DNA of 64,000 nt from Stutzerimonas degradans (GCF_024448505.1 NZ_JAMOHV010000002.1:186001-250000); one strand, 5' to 3'; shown: positions 1 through 9,474, counted from the first letter of the stretch. Made by a program: numbers and translations. Notes: a model not told the origin generated them from the sequence alone.

Positions 1-1
1 G

Positions 2-637
2 GGCTATGAGCTGGCCTTCCATGCCGTCGAAAGCCTCGGCGAGTGGCGCAGCCTGAACATGCGCGTCGCGGCAACCGCGCTGTCCCATCGCGTGCCCTGC
101 TACGGCTATAGCTTCACCGAGGCGCGCCCGGACCCGCGCTTGAACATCGAGCGGCTGGAGCGCGACGGCGTTCCGCGCGGCCCGCTCTGGGGGCAGCTGG
201 CACGCGGCTTCGACCTCGAACATGAAGGTCGAACGCTGCGCAGTGAGGACTACCTGAGCTTCACCCGCGCGCCGCGGCGCGTCGTCATTGGCGGCGACAA
301 CGACCGTCCGCCGCTGCTTGCCGAGGCCTGCCGCGGCGCTCAGGTGCTGGTGCACGAAGCGACGTATAGCCAGACGCTGGTCGAAACCAGCGGCAATACC
401 TTCGGCCACAGCAGCGCCGCTCAGGTAGCGGCCTTCGCGCAGCAGGCCGAGGTGCCGAACCTGGTGCTGACGCACTTCAGCGCGCGCTACCAGCCCGGCT
501 CGCAGCGCGGACATTCCATCGAGGAGATCCGCCAGGAAGCGGCCACGGCGTATCACGGCCAGCTGTTTCTGGCGCGGGACTTCCTGCGGCTGCGCCTGGG
601 CAAGGACGGCGTCCTGCACGAGGTGGAGCCGACCTGA
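2..637 (+). CDS. rnz: Ribonuclease Z (5' truncated by window edge)
   Basis: Metallo-beta-lactamase-fold endonuclease that trims tRNA 3' ends. The reading frame is open from base 2, so the gene begins upstream of the window and only its C-terminal part (about 211 codons) is present. Visible RNase Z motifs are the metal-binding HEATY and GHSSAAQ segments and the late LTHFSARYQ motif. The N-terminal HxHxDH zinc motif lies outside the window. Identity as RNase Z rather than another metallo-beta-lactamase hydrolase is likely but rests on these C-terminal motifs only. Confidence 0.83.
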   Translation, partial: GYELAFHAVESLGEWRSLNMRVAATALSHRVPCYGYSFTEARPDPRLNIERLERDGVPRGPLWGQLARGFDLEHEGRTLRSEDYLSFTRAPRRVVIGGDNDRPPLLAEACRGAQVLVHEATYSQTLVETSGNTFGHSSAAQVAAFAQQAEVPNLVLTHFSARYQPGSQRGHSIEEIRQEAATAYHGQLFLARDFLRLRLGKDGVLHEVEPT

Positions 638-751
638 CCGGTACCGAATCCGGTGGCTCGTTCATCGGGTTCATGCTCGCCGTCGCACTCTGCGCTCGAT
701 GTCGGTCTAGGCTGTGGCGGGGCATCGATAACGCCTTCCCGGAGAACCCGC

Positions 752-1231
752 ATGAGCAGCAAGAACCGGATCTGCCTGTGGTACGACGGCGCCGCGCTGG
801 AGGCGGCGACCTTCTATGCCAGGACGTTTCCCGACAGCGCTGTCGGCACCGTCTATCGCGCGCCGGCGGACTATCCGGCGGGCAAACAGGGCGATGTGCT
901 GACAGTCGAGTTCACGGTGATGGGCATTCCCTGCCTGGGCCTGAACGGCGGGCCGGCGTTCCCGCACAGCGAGGCGTTCTCGTTCCAGGTGGCCACCGAC
1001 GACCAGGCCGAAACGGATCGCCTGTGGAACGCCATCGTCGGCAATGGCGGTCAGGAAAGCGAGTGCGGCTGGTGCAAGGACCGCTGGGGACTGTCGTGGC
1101 AGATCACACCGCGCGCGCTGACGGCCGCCATCGCCCATCCGGATGGCGCGGCGGCGCGGCGCGCATTCGAGGCGATGATGACGATGCGGAAGATCGACAT
1201 CGCAGCCATCGAGGCAGCGCTGGCCGGTTGA
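752..1231 (+). CDS. VOC-fold protein, PhnB / 3-dmu-9_3-mt type
   Basis: 159-residue protein of the PhnB-like vicinal-oxygen-chelate family. Family features are the YARTFPDS start of the fold, the LNGGPAF segment, and the C-terminal CGWCKDRWGLSWQI block. The open frame extends further upstream, but translation most likely starts at 752, where a GGAG motif lies just upstream and where family homology begins. The substrate is unknown. Members are often annotated as glyoxalase-like or wrongly as ubiquinone methyltransferase. It stands alone, with a convergent gene on its right. Confidence 0.85.
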   Translation: MSSKNRICLWYDGAALEAATFYARTFPDSAVGTVYRAPADYPAGKQGDVLTVEFTVMGIPCLGLNGGPAFPHSEAFSFQVATDDQAETDRLWNAIVGNGGQESECGWCKDRWGLSWQITPRALTAAIAHPDGAAARRAFEAMMTMRKIDIAAIEAALAG

Positions 1232-1248
1232 CCGACACGACCACCGCG

Positions 1249-1638
1249 CTATTCCTCTCGCCCGTTCCCGTCGCGATCACGTGTGTAGCGATGCGCGAGC
1301 GGGAACGTCGGCAGCCAGGCTTCGCGGCGCAGCGTCCAGCTTTCGTAGGTGGGCGTCAGCTGGTCGGGCGCATCCAGTGCGCCAAGGCTTACTTCGATCT
1401 CGTCCGCGCTGTGGGCGAACACCGACGAGCCGCAACGCGGGCAGAAGTGCCGCCCGGCGTACTCATGCGTCTCGCCCGTGATGCTCACCGCCGCCTGCGG
1501 GAAGATCGCCGCGGCGTAGAACAGCGCGCCGTGGTGCTTGCGGCAATCGAGACAATGGCACAGGCCGACCCGATAGGGCCGCCCGGAGGCCACGATGCGC
1601 ACGCTGCCGCACAGGCAGCCGCCGGTGAATCGATCCAT
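1249..1638 (-). CDS. GFA (Gfa/CENP-V) family zinc protein
   Basis: 129-residue protein with the zinc-cysteine pattern of the glutathione-dependent formaldehyde-activating enzyme family: GGCLCGSVR at the N-terminus, CHCLDCRKHHG in the middle, and HFCPRCGSSVF later. The ATG at 1638 is preceded by an AGGAG ribosome site 8 bases away. A possible TTG start 15 bases upstream would overlap that site and is rejected. The real substrate of most GFA-like proteins is unknown, so formaldehyde detoxification is only a family label. It is convergent with the VOC gene. Confidence 0.86.
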   Translation of the reverse strand: MDRFTGGCLCGSVRIVASGRPYRVGLCHCLDCRKHHGALFYAAAIFPQAAVSITGETHEYAGRHFCPRCGSSVFAHSADEIEVSLGALDAPDQLTPTYESWTLRREAWLPTFPLAHRYTRDRDGNGREE

Positions 1639-1785
1639 GCCGCGCTCCTGCAATCGAGTAGGTCAGCCATGAACGCTAGCACTCGCCGGGCGGATTGCGC
1701 GCCGAGCCGACCATCGAGCCGTGGTGCTGGCACCGGACGGGTTTCGCCGGTTAAATCGGTTCTCCACCCTTCGCCAGGAGCATCC

Positions 1786-2370
1786 ATGAGCAACGCACGC
1801 CAGGCCCAGCACCCCATCGCCTCGTCCTTCACCGCGCGCTGGTCGCCGCGCGCCTTCGACGGCCAGCCACTGAGCGAAGCGCGGATGCGCTCGCTGTTCG
1901 AGGCGGCCCGCTGGGCGCCCTCGGCCTACAACTTCCAGCCGTGGCGTTTCTGCTACGCGCTCGCCGGCACGCCGCACTTCGAGGATTTCGTCGCCCTGCT
2001 GGTGCCGGCCAATCAGGCCTGGGCGCGGCATGCCGGCGCACTGGTGGCGGTGCTGTCGCAAAGCACCCGTACGGCTGCTGACGGCGCGGAACAGCCCTTC
2101 CCCAGCCATGCCTTCGATACCGGCGCGGCCTGGATGAGCCTCGCCATGCAGGCCTACGACATGGGGCTGGCCACCCACGCGATGGGCGGGTTCGATGCCG
2201 AACGCGCGCGACGCTATCTCCGGCTACCGGCGAATGTGGCGATCCACGCCTTCGTCGCCATCGGCCAGCGCGGCGACGCCAGCGCCCTGCCCGAGGCGCT
2301 GCAGGCCCGCGAGCAGGCCAGCGACCGCAACCCGCAGGCGGGCTGGGTGTTCGAGGGACCGATGGCCTGA
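1786..2370 (+). CDS. Nitroreductase family protein
   Basis: 194-residue FMN-dependent nitroreductase-fold protein. The N-terminal RWSPRAF phosphate-binding motif and the APSAYNFQPWRF segment are characteristic, and the middle DTGAAWMSLAMQAY helix is typical of the fold. Such enzymes reduce nitroaromatics, quinones or related substrates with NAD(P)H; the physiological substrate is not predictable. The start is the ATG after CCAGGAG. The frame is open for over a kilobase upstream, but that part is a shadow of other genes. It is convergent with rarD, 16 bases away. Confidence 0.87.
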   Translation: MSNARQAQHPIASSFTARWSPRAFDGQPLSEARMRSLFEAARWAPSAYNFQPWRFCYALAGTPHFEDFVALLVPANQAWARHAGALVAVLSQSTRTAADGAEQPFPSHAFDTGAAWMSLAMQAYDMGLATHAMGGFDAERARRYLRLPANVAIHAFVAIGQRGDASALPEALQAREQASDRNPQAGWVFEGPMA

Positions 2371-2386
2371 GCGCGCAGCGTCGGGA

Positions 2387-3289
2387 TCAGGCGGCGCGCT
2401 TGCCCATCTTGCGCAGCGCCCGCAGCCCTTCCAGCACCAACACCGCGATGGCCAGCCAGATCGCGCCGTAAGTCAGCCATTGCTGCGGCGCGATGCTTTC
2501 GCCGAGCAACAGCGACACCACCACCAGCAACACCGGCTCGACGTAGCTGAGCAGGCCGAACAGGGCAAGATTCAGGCGCTTGCCGGCGATGATCATCAGC
2601 GCCAGCGCCACCGCGCTGAGCGCACCTAGACCGAAGATCAGTACCAGCAGGCGCGGGCTCGCGGCCACCTGGCGCAGCGTCTCGCCATCGGCCAGGGCGA
2701 ACGCGGCGGCGACCGGCAGGCTGATGACGAGGTCCAGCCACAGACCGCCGAGGTTGGCGGTACCGATCCAGCGGCGCAGGGCGAAGTAGCCGGGATAGCC
2801 GAGCGCGACCACTAGCACCGGCCAGGACAACGACGACGCCCGCAGCAGTTCGTTGCCGACGCCAACGGCCGCCAGCAGGCAGGCCAGCCGTTGCAGCCGA
2901 CTGATCGCCTCGCCGAACAGCAGTCGTCCGGTGAGCACCAGGGCCAGCGGCAGCAGGAAATAGCCGAGCGAAACATCCAGCCCATGACCGTTGATCGGCG
3001 CCCACATGAACAGCCACAGCTGCACGCCAACCAGCGCCGAGGACAGCGGCAAGCCCAGCCACAGCCGCGGCTCGGCGGGCAGCCGCGCCAGAATCGCACG
3101 CACCTCGCTCAGGCGCCCGAAACCGAGCAGCAGCAACGCCAGACACGGCGCGGTCAGCAGGATGCGCCAGCCATACACCTGCTGGCCATCCAGCGGCTGC
3201 AGCAACGTGGTGTAGTAGTAGAGCGTGGCGAACAGTGCCGATGCACCGAGCGAACTGAGCACGCCGGGCAGGCTGTTGTGAGTGTGCAT
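2387..3289 (-). CDS. rarD: EamA-family transporter RarD
   Basis: 300-residue inner-membrane protein with about ten hydrophobic helices, of the RarD branch of the drug/metabolite transporter superfamily. The N-terminal region ASALFATLYYYTTLLQPLDG and the following GWRILLTAP are RarD-like. Its transported substrate is uncertain; the family name comes from chloramphenicol resistance. A strong GGGAGG site precedes the ATG. It lies 39 bases downstream of hrpA on the same strand and may be co-transcribed with it. Confidence 0.85.
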   Translation of the reverse strand: MHTHNSLPGVLSSLGASALFATLYYYTTLLQPLDGQQVYGWRILLTAPCLALLLLGFGRLSEVRAILARLPAEPRLWLGLPLSSALVGVQLWLFMWAPINGHGLDVSLGYFLLPLALVLTGRLLFGEAISRLQRLACLLAAVGVGNELLRASSLSWPVLVVALGYPGYFALRRWIGTANLGGLWLDLVISLPVAAAFALADGETLRQVAASPRLLVLIFGLGALSAVALALMIIAGKRLNLALFGLLSYVEPVLLVVVSLLLGESIAPQQWLTYGAIWLAIAVLVLEGLRALRKMGKRAA

Positions 3290-3328
3290 GAGCCTCCCGG
3301 CATCTGCGTGGAACGGTCGCCCCGGCGA

Positions 3329-6300
3329 TCAGGGCTCGACCTGGCTCCACTGCTTGTTTAGGCGCTTGTCCGATACCGGCATCCGGGTTCCCAACTGCTG
3401 GGCCCACAGCGAGACGCGGTACTCCTCCAGCATCCAGCGGTACTGGCTCAGCTGCGGGTCGCGCTTGCCCTCCTGCTGGTGCTTGTGCAGCCGCGCCTGG
3501 TACTGCTCCCAGTAGCCGCCCAGCTCGCCGGACCAGACGCGATCACGCTGCAGCTGCGCGCCGATCTTCTCGAAGCGTTGCTCGATGGCCTTGAGATAGC
3601 GCGGGTATTCCTTCAGCCACTCGGCCGGCGTTTCGCGGACGAAGCCCGGATAGACCAGGTTGCCCAGCTGCGCCTTGATGTCGTTGAGCGCCACCGCCTG
3701 GGCCAGATCGATCTTGCCCTTGAAGCGCTTCTGCAGGCCGTGCCAGTGCTTGAGGATTTCCAGCGTCAGGCGCGCCAGCCGTTCGGCATGCGCGGTCCAG
3801 TCGCCGCGCTTGCGCTCGGCCAGCGACGCCAGTGCGGCGCCGTCACGCGGCAGCGCGACCTCGCCATCGAGAATGCAGCTGTCCAGGCTGGCCAGCAGGA
3901 CGTCCTCGACCAGTGCATCGACCTTGCCCATGTCACGGTAGAGCAGGCCGAGCTCAGTAAGGCCCGGCAACTTGTTGCGCAGGTACTTGGCGGGTTCCGC
4001 CAGCTGTTGCAACAACAGGCGCTGCAGGGCGCGGCGGTGCTGCCACTCGGCCTCGGCCTGGGTCGGGAAGCGCCCTTCCTTGACCACCCCAGCCTCTTCC
4101 ACCAGCGCCGGGTAGACGGTCATCGACAAGCCCGCCATCTTCGCCTGGGCCTTTTCAGCGACCTGGGCAAAACCCTTGGCCTCGACCGGCTTCTGTTCGG
4201 CCTTCTGCTGCGGCGGCGCCAGGGCGGCCTGGCTGGCCTCGGCGAAGCGCGCCGTCAGCTCGGCCAGGTCGCGGCCTTCGCCGAGGAACTTGCCGCGCGC
4301 ATCGACCACCTCGATGTTCATCTTCAGGTGGTTTTCCAGCCCGGCAGCGGCCTCGGCCCAGGCCTCGTCCGACACGCGGGCGCCGGTCATGCGGGTGAGC
4401 TCGCGGCCCAGCGCCTCGGGCAAGGCGCCTTCGCCGAACGCGATCTTGGAAAGCGCCGCGCCGACGAAGTCCGGCACCGGCACGAAGTTCTTGCGGATCG
4501 CCTTCGGCAGGCCGCGCACCAGCGCGACCGCCTTGGCCTCGATCAACCCCGGCACCAGCCAGTCGAGCCGTTCGCGCCGCAGTTGCGGCAACAGCGGCGC
4601 CGGCACGCGCAGGGTTACGCCGTCGCGCGGGTGGTTGGGTTCGAAGTGGTATTCCAGCGGCAACTGCAGCTCGCCGATGCGCAGGTGGTCCGGGTACTGC
4701 GCGGCGGTGACCTCGCTGGCTTCGCGGGCGAGCACGTCCTCCTCGCGCATGACCAGCAGCTGCGGGTTCTTCTGGCTCTCGCGCTTATACCAGTTCTCGA
4801 AGCTGGCGGTCTGGTAGATGTCCGCTGGCAGGCGCGCATCGTAGTAGCCGAACAGGGTTTCCTCGTCGGCGAGGATGTCGCGACGCCGCGCCTTGGCCTC
4901 CAGCTCGTCCATGCGTTCGAGCAGTTCGCGGTTGGCCGCCAGCGCGCGGGCACGGCTGTTGATCTCGCCGCGCACCAAGCCTTCGCGGATGAACAGCTCG
5001 CGCGCCGCGGGCGGGTCGATGGGCCCGTAGTGCACCGGGCGGCGGCCGACCACGATCAGCCCGTAGAGCGTGACCTGCTCGTAGGCCACCACCTGGCCGC
5101 GCTTCTTCTCCCAGTGCGGCTCGAAGTGGTTCTTCTTGATCAGGTGGCCGGCCAGCGGCTCGATCCAGTCCGGTTCGATCTTGGCCACCATGCGCGCGAA
5201 CAGCTTGGTGGTTTCCACCAGTTCGGCGGCCATCACCCACTGCGGCTTCTTGCGGCCGATGCTGCTTCCCGGATGTATCCAGAAGCGCCGCTGGCGCGCG
5301 CCGAGATAATCGCCGTCCTCGGTCTTGTGACCGATCTGGCTGAGCAGGCCGGCGAGGATCGCCTGGTGCACGGCGGCGTAGCTCTTGGCCTTCTGCGCGG
5401 CCTCGCTGGCTTCGTGCTGCTGGCGGACGATGGCGTTGACCTTGGTGTCCTTGGTGGGCGCGGGTTGGGAGGCGGAATCGGCCGGACGCGTGGAAGAGGC
5501 TGCGCCGTCTTCCACCCTACGATGCTTGCCGACGTGGCCGTCCGGGGCATCGGTTTTGCCCTTGGCGTAGGGTGGATGGCCGGAGCCATCCACCGCCTTA
5601 CCCGCGCCGAGCTTGAGCTCGCGAGCGATCAGCAGCAATTGCCGGTGCGCATCGCGCCACTCGCGCAGACGCAGGTAGTTGAGGAAGTGCTTGCGGCACC
5701 AGCTGCGCAGCGCGTTGGCGCCCAGCGCCTGGCGCTGCTCCTCGAAGCCGCGCCAGAGGTTGATCAGCGCGGCGAAGTCCGAATCCGGGTCCTTCCATTG
5801 TGCGTGGGCCTGATCCGCCGCCTGCTGGCGGTCGGCCGGGCGCTCGCGCACGTCCTGCACCGAGAGTGCGCTGGCGACGATCAGCACTTCGCCCAGGCTG
5901 CCAAGCCGCGCGGCCTCCAGCAGCATGCGGCCAAGGCGCGGATCGATGGGCAGGCGCGCCAGCTGGCGGCCCAACGGCGTCAGCTGGTTCTCGCGGTTGA
6001 CCGCCGAGAGCTCCTGCAGCAGGTTGAAGCCGTCGCTGATGGCCTTGCCGTCCGGCGGCTCGATGAAGGGGAAATCCTGAATATCGCCGAGGCGCAGGTG
6101 CAGCATCTGCAGGATCACCGCGGCGAGGTTGGTGCGCAGGATTTCCGGATCGGTGAACGCCGGGCGGGAGAGAAAATCCTCCTCGCTGTACAGGCGGATG
6201 CAGATGCCCGGCTCGACTCGGCCGCAGCGGCCCTTGCGCTGGTTGGCACTGGCCTGCGACACCGCCTCGATGGGCAGGTGCTGAACCTTGGCACGGTAGC

Positions 6301-7459
6301 TGTAGCGGCTGATGCGCGCGGTGCCCGAGTCGATCACGTAGCGGATGCCCGGCACGGTCAGCGAGGTTTCCGCGACGTTGGTGGCCAGCACGATCTTGCG
6401 ACCGGCTGCCGGACGGAAGATCTTCTGCTGCTCGGCCGGCGTCAGGCGCGCATACAGCGGCAGCACCTCGGTCAGGCGCAGGTTGGCCTTGCGCAGCATC
6501 TCGGCGGCATCACGGATCTCGCGCTCACCGGGGAGGAACACCAGCACGTCGCCCGGGCGCTGGCCGACGCTTTTCTCGTGAGCGGCGATCTCGTCCAGCG
6601 CCGCGAGGATGCCCTGATCGACGGTCAGATCGTCCTCGACCCGGTTGCCGTCCTCGTCGGTCTCGGCGGCCAGCGGGCGGTACCAGGTCTCCACCGGGTA
6701 GGTACGCCCGGACACCTCGATGATCGGCGCATCCGGAAGGCCGGCCCCATTGAAATGCTTGCTGAAGCGCTCCAGATCGATGGTCGCCGAGGTAATGATC
6801 ACCTTCAGGTCCGGCCGGCGTGGCAGCAGCGTTTTCAGGAAGCCGAGCAGGAAATCGATGTTCAGCGAGCGCTCATGGGCCTCGTCGACGATGATCGTGT
6901 CGTACTTTTCCAGGAAGCGGTCGTGCTGGGTCTCGGCCAGCAGGATGCCGTCGGTCATCAGCTTGATCAGCGTGCGCTCGGTGCTCTGATCCTCGAAGCG
7001 CACCTGATAGCCCACCAGTTCGCCCAGCGGCGCGCCCAGCTCCTCCGCCACCCGCGTCGCCACGCTGCGCGCGGCCAGCCGGCGCGGCTGGGTATGGCCG
7101 ATCAGGCCATTCACGCCACGGCCGATCTCCAGGCAGATCTTCGGCAACTGGGTGGTCTTGCCCGAACCGGTTTCACCGGCGATCACCAGCACCTGGTGCT
7201 TTTCCAGCGCGGCCTTGATCTCGTCGCGCTTGGCGGCAATCGGCAGGGCGTCGTCGTAACGGATCGCCGGTACGCTCTGCCGACGCGCCTCGACCTTGGC
7301 CACCGAGGCCTGGAAGCGCTCCAGCCACTGGGCGAGCTTGCCTTCATCGGGCTTCTTGCGCAGCTCGTGCAGCTGCCGGCGCAGGCGATGGCGGTCGGCG
7401 CTGAAGGTCTGGTCGAGGTTGTTGAACAGGGTATTGAAGGCGGGCGTTGCGTCGGTCAT
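3329..7459 (-). CDS. hrpA: ATP-dependent RNA helicase HrpA
   Basis: 1376-residue DEAH-box helicase. Walker A GETGSGKTTQ is near residue 94, followed by VDEAHERS (motif II), ITSATID (motif III), the helicase C domain, HA2 and OB-fold domains, and the long C-terminal DUF3418 region typical of bacterial HrpA. HrpA acts on stalled ribosomes and mRNA in related bacteria (family knowledge). The start is the ATG at 7459 (MTDATP); the frame continues 17 codons upstream without a better ribosome site. Residues about 622-657 are encoded by a REP doublet in frame, giving a low-complexity Pro/Ala/Ser-rich linker absent from the normal fold. Confidence 0.94.
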   Translation of the reverse strand: MTDATPAFNTLFNNLDQTFSADRHRLRRQLHELRKKPDEGKLAQWLERFQASVAKVEARRQSVPAIRYDDALPIAAKRDEIKAALEKHQVLVIAGETGSGKTTQLPKICLEIGRGVNGLIGHTQPRRLAARSVATRVAEELGAPLGELVGYQVRFEDQSTERTLIKLMTDGILLAETQHDRFLEKYDTIIVDEAHERSLNIDFLLGFLKTLLPRRPDLKVIITSATIDLERFSKHFNGAGLPDAPIIEVSGRTYPVETWYRPLAAETDEDGNRVEDDLTVDQGILAALDEIAAHEKSVGQRPGDVLVFLPGEREIRDAAEMLRKANLRLTEVLPLYARLTPAEQQKIFRPAAGRKIVLATNVAETSLTVPGIRYVIDSGTARISRYSYRAKVQHLPIEAVSQASANQRKGRCGRVEPGICIRLYSEEDFLSRPAFTDPEILRTNLAAVILQMLHLRLGDIQDFPFIEPPDGKAISDGFNLLQELSAVNRENQLTPLGRQLARLPIDPRLGRMLLEAARLGSLGEVLIVASALSVQDVRERPADRQQAADQAHAQWKDPDSDFAALINLWRGFEEQRQALGANALRSWCRKHFLNYLRLREWRDAHRQLLLIARELKLGAGKAVDGSGHPPYAKGKTDAPDGHVGKHRRVEDGAASSTRPADSASQPAPTKDTKVNAIVRQQHEASEAAQKAKSYAAVHQAILAGLLSQIGHKTEDGDYLGARQRRFWIHPGSSIGRKKPQWVMAAELVETTKLFARMVAKIEPDWIEPLAGHLIKKNHFEPHWEKKRGQVVAYEQVTLYGLIVVGRRPVHYGPIDPPAARELFIREGLVRGEINSRARALAANRELLERMDELEAKARRRDILADEETLFGYYDARLPADIYQTASFENWYKRESQKNPQLLVMREEDVLAREASEVTAAQYPDHLRIGELQLPLEYHFEPNHPRDGVTLRVPAPLLPQLRRERLDWLVPGLIEAKAVALVRGLPKAIRKNFVPVPDFVGAALSKIAFGEGALPEALGRELTRMTGARVSDEAWAEAAAGLENHLKMNIEVVDARGKFLGEGRDLAELTARFAEASQAALAPPQQKAEQKPVEAKGFAQVAEKAQAKMAGLSMTVYPALVEEAGVVKEGRFPTQAEAEWQHRRALQRLLLQQLAEPAKYLRNKLPGLTELGLLYRDMGKVDALVEDVLLASLDSCILDGEVALPRDGAALASLAERKRGDWTAHAERLARLTLEILKHWHGLQKRFKGKIDLAQAVALNDIKAQLGNLVYPGFVRETPAEWLKEYPRYLKAIEQRFEKIGAQLQRDRVWSGELGGYWEQYQARLHKHQQEGKRDPQLSQYRWMLEEYRVSLWAQQLGTRMPVSDKRLNKQWSQVEP
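5490..5594. repeat. REP doublet (REPIN-like) inside hrpA
   Basis: Two oppositely oriented REP-like units. The left unit is a hairpin (GTGGAAGA 5490-5497 with TCTTCCAC 5508-5515) next to CCTACG. The right unit is CGTAG (5566-5570) followed by a hairpin (GGTGGATGGC 5571-5580, loop CGGA, GCCATCCACC 5585-5594). The heads TCCACCCTACG (5511-5521) and CGTAGGGTGGA (5566-5576) are an 11-base perfect inverted repeat. The whole doublet is 105 bases, exactly 35 codons, and leaves the hrpA frame open. GTAGGGTGGAT hairpins are common extragenic repeats in Stutzerimonas genomes (recollection, not searched). Confidence 0.8.
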
Positions 7460-7545
7460 GGACAGCCGTGGGGCAATTCGTGAAGGGCGCGATTGTCGCA
7501 GATTTCGCACGGTGCCGAACGACGAGCCGACAGCCCTTCAATCGC

Positions 7546-7569
7546 ACCGCGCCGGCGAACCGGCGCGGT
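7546..7569 (-). terminator. Hairpin after aminopeptidase gene
   Basis: A 10-bp perfect stem (ACCGCGCCGG with CCGGCGCGGT) and a loop that reads UUCG on the minus-strand transcript. It sits 19 bases past the stop of the M28 gene and before hrpA. The uridine tail is weak, so it may terminate or stabilise the 3' end. Confidence 0.6.
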
Positions 7570-7587
7570 GGTCAGACGCTCAGACGA

Positions 7588-9198
7588 TCAGCGCAGCCAG
7601 AGACCCCAGCGGGATTTCTCCTGCACCTTCTGCGCACGCAGGGTCGTGGCACCCTGGGCGGCGCTGGCCGCGGCGGCAATCTCGTCATCGATGGCCTTGG
7701 TCGACAGCGACAGCCAGCTGGTGGCGAAGGCCAGCGCATCGCCGTGCAGCTCGAGGGCTTCGCTGGAGATGTTGGCGAGGTTGTCGCACTCGTTGTGATA
7801 GCACGGGTCGAACGCCTGTCCTGCCGCACCGCCATAGCGCTGCGCCTGGGCCTCGCTCTTCACGTCCTCGGCGCCGGTGAACAGCCCGCCAAAGGCGATG
7901 CCATCCTCGAAGAACTGCGCATAGTCGGAACGGAAGTCGATTTCCGTGCCTTCGGAAGGCTGGTTGCGCAGATCGAAGTACGCACGCAGCAGCCGCTCGA
8001 TGGCTGCCGAGCCGGGCGGGCCCTGCAGGCCGAAGTCCGAACCGTCGCCGTCATAGATGAAGTTGGCGAAGTTCGGCGAGCCGATCATGTCGGCGTTGAG
8101 GTAGGCCTTGATGCGCCGCTTTTCCTCGTCCGGCAACTGCGTGACGTAATGGGTCGAACCGACCAGACCGGATTCCTCCGCGCCCCACCAGGCGAAGCGC
8201 ACCTTGTTCAACGGATGGGCCTTGCTCATCAGCAGCGCCATCTCCAGCAATGCTGCGCTGCCGGAACCGTTGTCGTTGATGCCGGGGCCTTCGGCCACCG
8301 AGTCCAGGTGCGCGCCGACCATCACCACGTTGTCCGGATTGCCGCGACGCGTCTCGGCCAGGACGTTGTAGGTTTCGGTCTGCTCGCGGATCACGTCGAC
8401 CGTCATGCTCAATTGCAAGCCGGCGGTCTGCGCCCAGGCCGCACCGTTGTCGTAGGTGGCGAACAGCACCGGAATGCCGCCAGCGTAATCCGCACCGAGG
8501 GTGGCGCCCATCAGGCCCTTGCGGTCCTCGGTATCGCCCTGGTTGAAGATCACCACGCCGGATGCTCCCGCCGCGGCGGCCAACGTGGCCTTCTGGCCGA
8601 ACGCGCAGGTGCCGCGCTGGATCAAGGCAATGGCGCCAGCGGGGAAGCCGGCGAAGTCTTCTGCCTCGCAACCGCTGGTGGAGGTGTTGCCGGCACCGAG
8701 CGCGACGTCCACCGCTACCACCTGGGCGGTGACGGTGCCGGGATCGCTCTGCTCCAGGTAGGTGAAGTCCTCTTCCCAGACGTAGTTCTGCTGCTGCGGC
8801 GCCAGCGCATTGAGCACGCCGGGGCCGGTCGGGTAGAAGGCGAGGAAGGGAAAGGCCTGTACTCGCACCCGGTAGCCGGCGCGCTCCAGCTTGCTGCGCA
8901 CGTAATCCACCGAGGCTTGGTAGCCCGGCAGGCCGGAAGCGCGGTTGCCGTCGTTGAGGCTGGCGATGTCCTGCAGGCTTTGCAGGTGCTTGAGTACGTT
9001 GCCGGCCTGCAGACAGCGCGGCAGACCGAGCGGTGTGCCGACCATCAACGGCGAGCGGCAGACCGAGGCATCCGGTTTGCCGGGACTCCAGAAATCATCG
9101 AAACGTTGGGTCTCCACCGGTGGTGCGGCGAAAGCCGCGCCGGTAAAGGCCATTGCGAGAGAAGCGACTACCCGTAGTGCGTTGTTGTTCTTGTGCAT
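7588..9198 (-). CDS. Secreted M28 aminopeptidase with PA domain (PA2939-like)
   Basis: 536-residue zinc aminopeptidase close to the leucine aminopeptidase PA2939 of P. aeruginosa. A signal peptide ends near AAFAAPP. A protease-associated domain follows (SGCEAEDFAGFPAGAIALI). The M28 zinc site is seen in VGAHLDSVAEGPGINDN, WWGAEESGLVGS and LNADMIGSPN. It should be exported and release N-terminal residues, especially leucine, from peptides (family knowledge). The ATG at 9198 is chosen because it begins the signal peptide and has an AAGGA site; the frame is open 28 codons further up. It is a single-gene unit with a hairpin on either side. Confidence 0.92.
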   Translation of the reverse strand: MHKNNNALRVVASLAMAFTGAAFAAPPVETQRFDDFWSPGKPDASVCRSPLMVGTPLGLPRCLQAGNVLKHLQSLQDIASLNDGNRASGLPGYQASVDYVRSKLERAGYRVRVQAFPFLAFYPTGPGVLNALAPQQQNYVWEEDFTYLEQSDPGTVTAQVVAVDVALGAGNTSTSGCEAEDFAGFPAGAIALIQRGTCAFGQKATLAAAAGASGVVIFNQGDTEDRKGLMGATLGADYAGGIPVLFATYDNGAAWAQTAGLQLSMTVDVIREQTETYNVLAETRRGNPDNVVMVGAHLDSVAEGPGINDNGSGSAALLEMALLMSKAHPLNKVRFAWWGAEESGLVGSTHYVTQLPDEEKRRIKAYLNADMIGSPNFANFIYDGDGSDFGLQGPPGSAAIERLLRAYFDLRNQPSEGTEIDFRSDYAQFFEDGIAFGGLFTGAEDVKSEAQAQRYGGAAGQAFDPCYHNECDNLANISSEALELHGDALAFATSWLSLSTKAIDDEIAAAASAAQGATTLRAQKVQEKSRWGLWLR

Positions 9199-9474
9199 GG
9201 GTGACTCATCCTTGCGACGTGATTGATGGGCAGGCCGCTTAAGGCTTACACCACCACTCCCCGGTATCGGGGACGCGGCCATAGGGAGCTAGACCCGGCG
9301 GCTCGCCGCGGCGTTCTTGCGGGGGCGCCAGGCGGTCATGCCGTCGGTCGGGTCAGCGGAACTCCGCGGCAACGCGACGGCGCGGCGTACGGGCGCGCAC
9401 AGCTCACGCACCGGCCTGGTTGGCTGGAAGTGACGGCGGGGAGGTTTTCGGGAGGGAGTCGCAGGCAAGCCAAA

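Noticed and set aside
673-1785. Long plus-strand frame continuous with the nitroreductase
   Set aside because: It crosses the VOC and GFA genes in other frames; the nitroreductase has its own ATG and ribosome site at 1786.
3479-7483. A 1334-codon open frame on the plus strand opposite hrpA
   Set aside because: It is antisense to a clear DEAH helicase, is Leu/Arg/Gln-rich as expected from high-GC reverse reading, and has no family motif.
7447-9177. 576-codon plus-strand frame
   Set aside because: Antisense to the secreted aminopeptidase, whose signal peptide and zinc motifs are clear.
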